Source: Chitinophagaceae bacterium
GTDB taxonomy: Bacteria; Bacteroidota; Bacteroidia; Chitinophagales; Chitinophagaceae
Length of the DNA: 64,000 bases
Direction of reading: 5' to 3'
Assembly: GCA_947372105.1 (NCBI GenBank)
Contig: CANBSH010000002.1
Coordinates: 41,713 to 105,712, forward strand
The notes under the pieces were generated by a model. The model made no database searches. It saw only the letters and a program-made list of their open reading frames with translations, and had not been told where the DNA came from. Position numbers and translations under genes: made by a program. Below, one piece after another: positions 58,101 to 64,000 of this stretch (the first letter of the stretch is position 1; each line of letters opens with the position of its first letter).

Positions 58101-58273
58101 CTTGCATCAGTGATTGCTCGGTTATTTGTTTTTGATTTCTCTGTTACGACCGCACCTTCAATGGGCGCATTTTTATCATCTGTTACTTTACCAGTCACAG
58201 TTGTGTTTTGCGCGATTGCCGCCGTGAAAGAGAAAAACGCAACAAACAAACTCAATAGTAGTTTTTTTCTCAT
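55115..58273 (-). CDS. SusC/RagA-family TonB-linked outer-membrane transporter
   Basis: Start chosen at ATG 58273 (1052 residues, MRKKLLLSLFVAFFSFTAAIAQ signal); a longer frame to 58357 lacks a signal. A carboxypeptidase-regulatory-like domain (~25-105, VTGKVTDDKNAPIEGA) precedes the plug (~120-225, with WVVDGVPFDGG) and a 22-strand-type barrel to the C-terminal VTF. It imports an oligomeric nutrient with its SusD partner using TonB energy. No glycosidase, peptidase or regulator is adjacent, so the substrate is unknown. Confidence 0.96.
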   Translation of the reverse strand: MRKKLLLSLFVAFFSFTAAIAQNTTVTGKVTDDKNAPIEGAVVTEKSKTNNRAITDASGTYRISVKLGSVLQVSSVGFERKEAAAQAVTNFSLKALKEDLSEVVVTALGIKKEKKALGYAVSSIGKKDLELKPEVDIARILTGKAPGVNILNTSGLSGSGTNVVIRAISTISGGTSPLWVVDGVPFDGGNNQQTSFVYGNNSPSRFLDLDANNVESIDVLKGLSATTLYGELGRNGVILVTTKNGSTQKTRKKNEVTVSQSYFVNQVANLPDYNTTYGGGFDLSIGLAFFSNWGGKFTNPPTLVAHPYSRSALNAAFPQYVGNNSYPLKFYNSVKNFFQDGVTKNTSVNFAGSSGNVNYNINYGYTDDQGFVEGNGTMKGNIGMGGTAKLSNKITISGTFNHVNTDVKSPPTSPSFGSTASAPSIFGDVMYTPTAVDLMGLEWENPIDHSHVYYRSGNDIQNPRWTAKNSFNRDKVSRNFGNILMAWDAAKDLKIAYRFGYDDYSNFQLYAQNKGGTYFPTGFMRTSVGFNNIIDHTLTATYKKDINSDYSFDVLAGVNDRELGYNQMGATSKEQLVFGLLDHSNFTTHDINNEGGGDLDYKINSQSLAAFATATLDYKRFAYLVVGGRNSWTSTLEAANRSIFYPNVSASFIPTEALSWLRNKKNINYLKLRVGYSTAANFPGAYSTRSALAISTRNFVTSAGSVLNTNAIPNYLPNADLKPELLQELEAGIEGKFFQSRLSLDLTLYNRVAKDQILNRDLDPSTGYTAIQINAGQVSNKGIEAQVGYKIIKGKDWSWDLTGVWTLNESMVSNIPTDLKEIVYAGYTTLGNFAINGQPLGIMKGYYFQKDAKGNLLVGSGGDYMASNSIGVIGDPNAKYKLTGISSLSYKQFNFRFQFDYTCGGDIYSSTVRSLLARGVTADTEFDRAAPYILPGVLENGKPNNIQISATQAFFNNMFGPDQSGMFDGTVIRLRDVSLSYSLPEKYLSKTPFGSLSISANGSNLWYFAPNFPKHMHFDPETNGLGVSSGKGFEGITGPSARRMGVSVRVTF

Positions 58274-58303
58274 GTTGTTGTCAAAATTTTTGTTAATAAA
58301 GCC

Positions 58304-58316
58304 CTCCATTATGGAG
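58304..58316 (-). promoter_or_regulatory. Hairpin in the susC leader
   Basis: CTCCAT-T-ATGGAG is a perfect inverted repeat 31 bp upstream of the susC ATG. Its left arm, extended to CCCTCCAT (58302-58309), is also complementary to ATGGAGGG at 58413-58420, so two exclusive pairings are possible. Confidence 0.35.
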
Positions 58317-58575
58317 AACATGTTGTGCAATATAATATAAGTCGGAGTTTCTGCCAACGAAAATCATATCTTTTTTTAACAAATTTTAACAAAAAGGTGA
58401 CTAAATGTTAATATGGAGGGTGGTTTAGGGAGAAATCTTTAATTGTATTATGTTTTTATTACATTTATAAATAACACATTTAAAATTAATTAAAAGATCT
58501 TATTATTTAAAAAACTCATAGGAAAATTAAACTAATAAATGTCCGTTTTTGTTCGAAAAATTTCTTAAAAAAAGT

Positions 58576-58593
58576 TTAAGGAATTCGCCTTAA
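58576..58593. promoter_or_regulatory. Palindrome TTAAGG-N6-CCTTAA upstream of radA
   Basis: An interrupted palindrome about 90 bp before the radA ATG, of a size suited to a dimeric regulator. No function shown. Confidence 0.3.
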
Positions 58594-58671
58594 TAAATGA
58601 ACATTTTGAGACAAAAAGGGCTTTTTACCCGTTTTGCGGGAAATACGCAATCTCAATTTAAAGGAAGCAAT

Positions 58672-58679
58672 TATCTTTA
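58672..58679 (+). promoter_or_regulatory. Candidate -7 box (TATCTTTA) directly before radA
   Basis: One mismatch to TAnnTTTG, ending four bases before ATG 58684. The spacing matches rlmN, trmD and holB. Confidence 0.45.
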
Positions 58680-58683
58680 CCCA

Positions 58684-60054
58684 ATGAGTAAATCCAAATC
58701 GGCATTTTTTTGCAATAATTGTGGTTATGAATCGGCAAAGTGGGCGGGTAAATGTCCGGCTTGTAACGAATGGAATACGTTTACCGAGGAATTAATTGAT
58801 AAAGGAAAGGAAGCCACCACCGATTGGGAAGGCTATCATAATAATCAAAATGGAAATCAAGCCATTTCATTGAATGATGTGAATAGTTTATCTGAAAAAA
58901 GAATAGATAGTTCGGATGTGGAATTAAATAGAGTTTTGGGAGGAGGTATCGTTTTAGGTTCCATCATATTAGTGGCGGGCGAACCTGGTATTGGAAAAAG
59001 TACTTTGTTTTTACAACAAGGTTTGATGATGAAAGATCAAACCGTTTTATACATCAGTGGAGAAGAAAGTATTCAGCAAATAAAAATGCGTGCCGATAGA
59101 TTACAATTAAAAAATGAAAATTTTTATTTGTTAACTGAAACACATACTGCGCAAATTTTTAAAGCCATTAAAAAATTAAAACCCACAGTGGTGATTGTGG
59201 ATTCCATTCAAACATTAGAATCTAATTTAATTGATGCTACTGCAGGAAGTGTTTCTCAAATTAAACAAACTGCTGCCGAATTTCAACGCTTTGCGAAAGA
59301 AACAGGAACACCGGTTTTTTTAATTGGTCATATTACTAAAGAAGGAACCATTGCAGGACCTAAAATTTTAGAACACATGGTGGACACGGTGTTGCAATTT
59401 GAAGGAGATCGTCATTATGCTTATCGTATGTTGCGCACTTTGAAAAATCGTTTTGGAGGCACGAGTGAATTAGGAATATACGAAATGACTGGAGAAGGAA
59501 TGAAAGTAGTCAACAACCCTTCAGCTTTTTTAATTGCACAACGTAATGAATCCTTGAGTGGCAGTACCATAGCTGCTTCCATGGAAGGTATGAGGCCTTT
59601 ATTAATTGAAGTGCAAGCACTCGTAACACAAAGTGTGTATGGCACGCCACAACGCACTGTGACTGGATTTGATTTACGTCGTTTACAATTATTATTAGCC
59701 GTTTTAGAAAAACGTGGTGGTTTTGCATTTGGCATGAAAGATGTTTTTGTAAACATTGCAGGCGGTTTAAAAATTGAAGACCCTTCCTTAGATTTAGCAA
59801 TTATACTTTCTTTACTTTCTTCCTATGAAGATGTTCCCTTACCACAAGGAATTTGTTTTGCGGGCGAAGTAGGTTTGAATGGAGAAATAAGAGCAGTGAA
59901 TCGTATTCAACAAAGAATTGCAGAAGCTGAAAAATTAGGATTTGAAAAAATTTATATTTCAGAATTTAATAAAAAAGGAATTGAGCCAAAAAAATATGGC
60001 ATTGAAATTATTGCCATCGAAAGAGTAGACGAAGCCTATAGATTATTTTTTTAG
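58684..60054 (+). CDS. radA: DNA repair protein RadA
   Basis: ATG 58684 gives 456 residues starting MSKSKSAFFCNNCGY; an upstream ATG at 58597 adds 29 residues not typical of RadA. The zinc finger is Cys10, 13, 24, 27. Walker A is GEPGIGKST (99-107), and the RadA-specific KNRFG is at 254-258. The C-terminal Lon-like domain covers ~275-450. It is a hexameric helicase that promotes branch migration during recombination and transformation. Its TAG overlaps the GTG start of comF. Confidence 0.96.
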   Translation: MSKSKSAFFCNNCGYESAKWAGKCPACNEWNTFTEELIDKGKEATTDWEGYHNNQNGNQAISLNDVNSLSEKRIDSSDVELNRVLGGGIVLGSIILVAGEPGIGKSTLFLQQGLMMKDQTVLYISGEESIQQIKMRADRLQLKNENFYLLTETHTAQIFKAIKKLKPTVVIVDSIQTLESNLIDATAGSVSQIKQTAAEFQRFAKETGTPVFLIGHITKEGTIAGPKILEHMVDTVLQFEGDRHYAYRMLRTLKNRFGGTSELGIYEMTGEGMKVVNNPSAFLIAQRNESLSGSTIAASMEGMRPLLIEVQALVTQSVYGTPQRTVTGFDLRRLQLLLAVLEKRGGFAFGMKDVFVNIAGGLKIEDPSLDLAIILSLLSSYEDVPLPQGICFAGEVGLNGEIRAVNRIQQRIAEAEKLGFEKIYISEFNKKGIEPKKYGIEIIAIERVDEAYRLFF

Positions 60055-60812
60055 TGTCTCGTTTTTATAATAATTGGTTGAATAAGTTTTACCAAAACTT
60101 AGAACCTTTCTTTTTATTTATAAAAAAATATTTGCAAGGTTTTTTGCATTTATTATTTCCTTCTATTTGTTTGCAATGTGGCACAGATGAATTGAGTGAT
60201 TCCAATATTTTATGTGACTCCTGTATTCAACAATTACCGTACACCGATTTTTTTTCGATTGAAAATAATGTTGTAGAAAAAATGTTTTGGGGTCGAATTT
60301 CATTGGGCGCCTGCGGCGCCGCATTATTTTTTACCAAAAAGAGTATCGTTCAAATTTTAATTTTCGAATTAAAATACAAGCAAAATCCAAAAGCAGGATG
60401 GCTATTAGGTAGATTGATGGGGGAAGCACTTCAAAAAAGTAATCGTTTTCATCATATCAATGGTTTAGTCCCTGTTCCACTTCAAAAATCAAGACAACGA
60501 AAACGAGGTTATAATCAAGCGCAACTATTATGCGAAGGCATCGCAGCGGTATGCCACTGGCCGCTATTTAAGGATGCCATCCAAAAGAAAAAAACGAGCA
60601 GTTCGCAAACCCATAAGGATCGTTTACAACGGGGCGGATCGGCTACTATTCAGTTTACAATAACCCACCCCGAAACCTTATATGGCTTGAATTTACTGGT
60701 GGTAGATGATGTCGTCACTACAGGAGCCACCATGGAAGCATTAGGGAATTGTTTGTTGATGGCACAACCTGCCAGTATTGGATTTGCAGCCGCCGCCTAC
60801 ACATTACATTAA
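60054..60812 (+). CDS. ComF-family phosphoribosyltransferase-like protein
   Basis: The 252 residues start at GTG 60054, overlapping the radA stop. An N-terminal zinc-finger pair (CLQCG and CDSC, ~39-60) is followed by a type I PRTase-like domain (~95-250) with KSRQRKRGYNQAQLLCEGI and LVVDDVVTTGATMEAL, the PRPP-loop sequence. ComF helps natural transformation; the reaction is not defined. Coupling to radA links recombination and DNA uptake. Confidence 0.9.
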   Translation: MSRFYNNWLNKFYQNLEPFFLFIKKYLQGFLHLLFPSICLQCGTDELSDSNILCDSCIQQLPYTDFFSIENNVVEKMFWGRISLGACGAALFFTKKSIVQILIFELKYKQNPKAGWLLGRLMGEALQKSNRFHHINGLVPVPLQKSRQRKRGYNQAQLLCEGIAAVCHWPLFKDAIQKKKTSSSQTHKDRLQRGGSATIQFTITHPETLYGLNLLVVDDVVTTGATMEALGNCLLMAQPASIGFAAAAYTLH

Positions 60813-60936
60813 ACCCTGTCAACCTTTTATTTGAATTGTTGTTATAATATTTATTAATTTTAAAATACAAGTACAATCATTAAATAATCCAAATATTCAA
60901 CACCCTACTCAACAATTTTTTAACCAAACATTCATT

Positions 60937-60960
60937 CAAATAAACATTCAAATAAACATT
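60937..60960. repeat. 12-bp tandem repeat upstream of the glutathione peroxidase gene
   Basis: Two perfect copies of CAAATAAACATT, preceded and followed by degenerate copies, end 13 bp before the ATG at 60974. Confidence 0.7.
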
Positions 60961-60973
60961 TAAATAATATTAT

Positions 60974-61498
60974 ATGAAATATCTATTCACCCTTTTATTA
61001 ATGGCTACTTCCTTTTTCGCACAAGCGCAATCAATTCATAGTTTTCAAGTAAAAAGCATTGATGGCAATCAAATTAGTTTTTCAAAATATAAAGGCAAAA
61101 AAATATTAGTAGTGAACACCGCTTCAAAATGTGGTTATACTCCCCAATATGAAGCATTGCAAAAAGTATATGAACAATACAAGGATAAATTAGTGATTAT
61201 AGGTTTCCCTTGCAATCAGTTTGGGGGTCAAGAGCCAGGGTCTAATCAAGAAATTGTTGAATTTTGTAAAAAAAATTACGGGGTGAGTTTTCCCTTAGCG
61301 GATAAAATTGATGTGAAAGGTGATAACACCGCACCCATCTATCAATGGCTTACTCAAAAAGGCAAAAATGGAGTTTTAGATGCTAGTATTTCTTGGAACT
61401 TCAATAAATTTTTGTTGGATGAAAATGGAAAAATGATTGCTTATTTCCCAAGCAATGTAAAACCAGATAGCGACGCTATTTTATCTTACTTAAAATAA
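60974..61498 (+). CDS. Secreted glutathione peroxidase family protein, cysteine type
   Basis: The 174 residues have a signal peptide (MKYLFTLLLMATSFFAQA). Peroxidatic Cys53 lies in NTASKCGYTPQYE, Gln82 in GFPCNQFGGQEPG and the Trp/Asn pair in SWNFNKFL. Cys98 in EFCKKNYG is placed like the resolving cysteine of thioredoxin-dependent members, so thioredoxin rather than glutathione is the likely reductant. Periplasmic. It stands alone after a 161-bp AT-rich gap with short tandem repeats. Confidence 0.93.
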   Translation: MKYLFTLLLMATSFFAQAQSIHSFQVKSIDGNQISFSKYKGKKILVVNTASKCGYTPQYEALQKVYEQYKDKLVIIGFPCNQFGGQEPGSNQEIVEFCKKNYGVSFPLADKIDVKGDNTAPIYQWLTQKGKNGVLDASISWNFNKFLLDENGKMIAYFPSNVKPDSDAILSYLK

Positions 61499-61511
61499 TG
61501 GCAGGAAGCAT

Positions 61512-61519
61512 TATCTTCG
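61512..61519 (+). promoter_or_regulatory. Candidate -7 box (TATCTTCG) directly before holB
   Basis: One mismatch to TAnnTTTG, ending four bases before the holB ATG at 61524. Confidence 0.4.
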
Positions 61520-61523
61520 TTGC

Positions 61524-62723
61524 ATGTTATTGAGCGAAGTCATAGGTCAAGAAAAATTAAAAAAACAATTAGTGGACATGGTGCATCAACAAAGGTTGAG
61601 CCATGCTTTACTATTAGTGGGTCCCGAAGGTTCGGGGGCACTTCCTTTAGCCATTGCTTTCGCACAATATATAGTGAGTCTTCCTAATGGGAATGAAGCC
61701 AGTCCGGATTTATTTGGAGGACCTAGTGAACCGGTGCCAGTTAAAAAATATAGTCCCGAAGAAATTGCATCACTACCTGCTTATCATAGAGCAAGTCAAT
61801 TGGTACATCCCGACTTACATTTTAGTTTTCCTACTATCACTTTAGAAAAATCAGGCAGGAAAAATATCAGCGCGAATTTTATTGAAGAGTGGAGAGAATT
61901 TTTAAATGGATACCCTTATGGAAATGCATTTGATTGGCTTCAATTTATAAAAGCCGAAAATAAACAAGGGAATATTAGTGCCGAGGAGTGCAATGAAATC
62001 ATCAAAAAATTATCCTTTAAAAGTTTTGAAAGCGCCTACAAAGTTTTGGTTTTATGGATGCCTGAATATTTAGGTCATGAAGGAAATAAATTATTGAAAC
62101 TTATTGAAGAGCCGCCACCTCATACCATTTTTATTTTAGTAGCTGCTTCGGAAGAAAATATTTTACCTACTATTTTAAGTAGATGTCAGTTTGTAAAAGT
62201 CCCAAGATTAACTGTAGCCGAAATTGAAACTGCCTTAATTGAAAGAGGTAAATTAGATCCCGACAAAGCCAAACAAATCGCTTTGCTTTCGGACGGCAAT
62301 TATAGAGAAGCCCTTCACTTAGTACAACATAGTGATGCGGATTATATCACTCAAATTAAAGACTGGTTAAACGCCATTTTAAGATCAGGACCATTAGCTC
62401 AATTAAAATGGGTGGAAGAAATGAGTAAAATGGGTCGTGAGCAACAAAAGCAGTTTTTGAAGTATTTCAACCATTTATTAGAGCATAGCATCCGCTTAAA
62501 GACGATGGGGAGTGATTTACCCTTAGATAATGACCTTAAAGATTTTGCCCTTAGAATTAACAAAATAGCAGGGGTAAGTCAGATGGAAGCCATTGTAAAT
62601 GAACTAGATAAGGCAGTTTATCATATTGAACGCAATGCCAACGCCAAGATGTTGTTTATGGGACTTAGTATTAAGTTCTATCATATCATTCAGAACAAAA
62701 CCTTAATTTTGACAGAAGCTTAA
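61524..62723 (+). CDS. holB: DNA polymerase III subunit delta prime
   Basis: The 399 residues have clamp-loader AAA+ layout: the N-terminal part starts MLLSEVIGQEKLKKQL, the P-loop position reads GPEGSGALP (33-41, no lysine), and LLKLIEEPPPHTIFIL and LPTILSRCQFVKV are standard delta-prime motifs (SRC). The residue 50-90 insertion, where this family usually has a four-cysteine zinc site, has no cysteine at all. It is therefore an ATPase-inactive, zinc-free stator. The C-terminal helical domain is present. ricT follows after 69 bp. Confidence 0.92.
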   Translation: MLLSEVIGQEKLKKQLVDMVHQQRLSHALLLVGPEGSGALPLAIAFAQYIVSLPNGNEASPDLFGGPSEPVPVKKYSPEEIASLPAYHRASQLVHPDLHFSFPTITLEKSGRKNISANFIEEWREFLNGYPYGNAFDWLQFIKAENKQGNISAEECNEIIKKLSFKSFESAYKVLVLWMPEYLGHEGNKLLKLIEEPPPHTIFILVAASEENILPTILSRCQFVKVPRLTVAEIETALIERGKLDPDKAKQIALLSDGNYREALHLVQHSDADYITQIKDWLNAILRSGPLAQLKWVEEMSKMGREQQKQFLKYFNHLLEHSIRLKTMGSDLPLDNDLKDFALRINKIAGVSQMEAIVNELDKAVYHIERNANAKMLFMGLSIKFYHIIQNKTLILTEA

Positions 62724-62792
62724 GTGGAAAGAATAGAGAAAAGAGGATAAGCTTGGGTATTTTATATTTAATAACAGTTGAACTAACGATAT

Positions 62793-64000
62793 ATGGGATG
62801 TGGATCATGTGGAACTGGAAAACCAGGCGGCTGCAAAAGTAATGGCGGCTGTAGTACTGGAGGCTGTAACCGATTGAATGTACATGATTGGTTACGCAAT
62901 TTACCAATAGACGATACCGAAAGTCAATGTAAAATCATTGAAGTCAGCTTTAATCAAGGCAGTCGTAAGGATTTTTATAAAAATACCTCAAGTCAGTTTT
63001 ATGAAAAAGGCGACTATGTTACTGTAGAAGGGGTGAATGGCTTTGACTTAGGGGAAGTGGTTTTGACCGGTGAATTAGTACGTTTACAATTAAAGAAAAG
63101 AGGGATAGACGAATTTGGATCTGAGATGAAGAAAATATTACGCCCTAGCAATGAGCGCGATATTGAAGCATTCAAGATTAGTAAAAGTCGTGAAGCTGCA
63201 ATTTTATCTCGTAGTCGTGCCGCCGCGCGTGATTTACGTTTAGCAATGAAATTGAGTGAAGTTGAAATTCAAGCAGATGGTAAAAAAGCAACTTTCTTTT
63301 ATACTGCCGATGATCGTATTGACTTTAGAGAACTCATTCGCATTTTTGCAGGCGAGTTTAAAGTAAAAGTAGAAATGCGCCAAATTGGAATTCGTCAAGA
63401 AGCTGCTAAAGTAGGTGGTATTGGAAGTTGTGGACGTGAACTTTGTTGTAGCACTTGGTTACATGATTTTAAAAGTGTGAATACCACTGCTGCTCGTTAT
63501 CAAAATTTATCTATCAATCAAACTAAGTTAAGTGGCCAATGTGGTCGTTTAAAATGTTGTTTGAATTTTGAATTAGATACTTACTTAGATGCATTGCAAG
63601 CTTTCCCTGATTATGCAGATAATTTACAAACTGTCATGGGGCAGGCTTTCTTAATTAAGAAAGATATTTTCAAAAATTTAATGTGGTATACTTTACCCAA
63701 TAATACCAAGCATTATCCATTGACGATTGAACGCGTAAAGGAAATAAAAAAATTAAATCAACAAGGCATTGCGGTGGAAGAATTACAGGCCGTAGAAGTT
63801 ACTAGTGGAAAGCCTAAGGAAGTAGAACCGGATTTTGTAGATGTGGTAGGACAAATTAGTTTGAGAACTTTAGAGAAAAACGATCGTCGTAGAAATCAAC
63901 AAAACAATAACAATCGTTTGAATCCATCAGGCCCACGTTCTAATAACGGACCAGATAATAGAAATAATAATCGTCCAAATAATGGACCTAACAACGGACC
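62793..64000 (+). CDS. ricT: RicT (YaaT/PSP1-domain) protein, 3' truncated by the window
   Basis: The frame opens at ATG 62793 and is still open at the last base (402 codons). The N-terminus MGCGSCGTGKPGGC and on carries Cys3, 6, 14, 20, 25, the Gly/Cys-rich head seen in Bacteroidota RicT. The PSP1 domain follows (~60-270), with GGIGSCGRELCCSTW and CGRLKCCLNFE, the conserved cysteines. RicT in Bacillus acts in an iron-sulfur Y-complex that affects RNA maturation. The visible end is rich in Asn, Arg and Pro and looks disordered. Its placement after holB fits Bacteroidota genomes from memory. Confidence 0.92.
   Translation, partial: MGCGSCGTGKPGGCKSNGGCSTGGCNRLNVHDWLRNLPIDDTESQCKIIEVSFNQGSRKDFYKNTSSQFYEKGDYVTVEGVNGFDLGEVVLTGELVRLQLKKRGIDEFGSEMKKILRPSNERDIEAFKISKSREAAILSRSRAAARDLRLAMKLSEVEIQADGKKATFFYTADDRIDFRELIRIFAGEFKVKVEMRQIGIRQEAAKVGGIGSCGRELCCSTWLHDFKSVNTTAARYQNLSINQTKLSGQCGRLKCCLNFELDTYLDALQAFPDYADNLQTVMGQAFLIKKDIFKNLMWYTLPNNTKHYPLTIERVKEIKKLNQQGIAVEELQAVEVTSGKPKEVEPDFVDVVGQISLRTLEKNDRRRNQQNNNNRLNPSGPRSNNGPDNRNNNRPNNGPNNG

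Larger units (their letters stand above)
58274..58683. other. 410-bp AT-rich divergent intergenic region (susC / radA)
   Basis: This is the only stretch over 300 bp without a gene. On the susC side it holds a small hairpin CTCCATTATGGAG (58304-58316) and a distant complementary ATGGAGGG (58413-58420). On the radA side it holds TTAAGG-aattcg-CCTTAA (58576-58593) and a TATCTTTA box (58672-58679). A frame from ATG 58597 runs into radA, but the conserved radA start is 58684. No clear TAnnTTTG was found for susC. Confidence 0.7.

Noticed and set aside
58597-58683. RadA start at ATG 58597
   Set aside because: It adds 29 residues with no RadA similarity ahead of the zinc finger, and runs through the TATCTTTA box.
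60901-60973. Short repeats as a CRISPR array
   Set aside because: The unit is 12 bp, directly tandem, without spacers, and no cas gene is present.
1-64000. tRNA, rRNA, insertion sequence or phage genes
   Set aside because: I found no cloverleaf-like or rRNA sequence in the gaps and no transposase, integrase or phage structural gene among the frames.

Overview
The window is AT-rich chromosomal DNA from a member of the Bacteroidota, most likely Chitinophagaceae or a close relative. The lineage call rests on gene content: gldD/gldE, a SusC/SusD pair, a DUF5916 protein, a short NuoG, a RicT with a Cys-rich N-terminus, TAnnTTTG-type promoter boxes, and few Shine-Dalgarno sequences with several TTG/GTG starts. 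It is dense, mostly housekeeping sequence. I saw no tRNA, rRNA, CRISPR array, prophage or insertion sequence. Only one stretch longer than 300 bases lacks a gene (58274-58683).

Layout. 1-1203 is the 3' part of a secreted metzincin-type metalloprotease, followed by two strong hairpin terminators. 1365-2639 (minus) is a MacB/FtsX-type permease. 2720-15782 (minus) is a complete 14-gene complex I operon, nuoA to nuoN in canonical order, with a NuoG that lacks the molybdopterin-oxidoreductase-like domain. 15903-19021 (minus) holds a small membrane protein, a PstS-like lipoprotein and a large TPR protein. 19104-33608 is translation and RNA maintenance: hisS, rlmN, two pseudouridine synthases, rimM, rpsP, ffh, an S4 protein and trmD. 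Interleaved with these are envelope and stress genes: 1-Cys peroxiredoxin, START-like protein, LptF/LptG-type permease, Tat-exported Mn-type SOD, CDF transporter and M20 dipeptidase. 33697-43702 (plus) holds a DUF5916 outer-membrane protein, adenine deaminase, upp, an EI24-like protein, an RsmI-like methylase, a short ComEC, purH and a DMT exporter.

43872-49019 (minus) is LutB-like protein, DUF3109, gldD, gldE and mutY. 49227-52246 (plus) is HU, a TPR protein, a 31-residue basic protein resembling bS22/mS38, and RNase G/E. 52457-58273 (minus) is an orphan SusC/SusD operon with an unrecognised third lipoprotein. 58684-64000 (plus) is radA, comF, a glutathione peroxidase, holB (delta prime) and the start of ricT.

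How the genes relate: the nuo operon encodes the respiratory NADH:quinone proton pump. SOD, peroxiredoxin and glutathione peroxidase form a scattered oxidative-defence set. purH, upp and ade cover purine synthesis and base salvage. comEC, comF and radA are transformation/recombination functions but are not clustered. I found no clear, self-contained undescribed system. The more interesting leads are the near-leaderless promoter architecture, the reduced NuoG with altered cysteines, a delta prime without Walker A lysine or zinc cysteines, a CDF transporter with a Cys-rich tail, and the PstS-like/TPR cluster.
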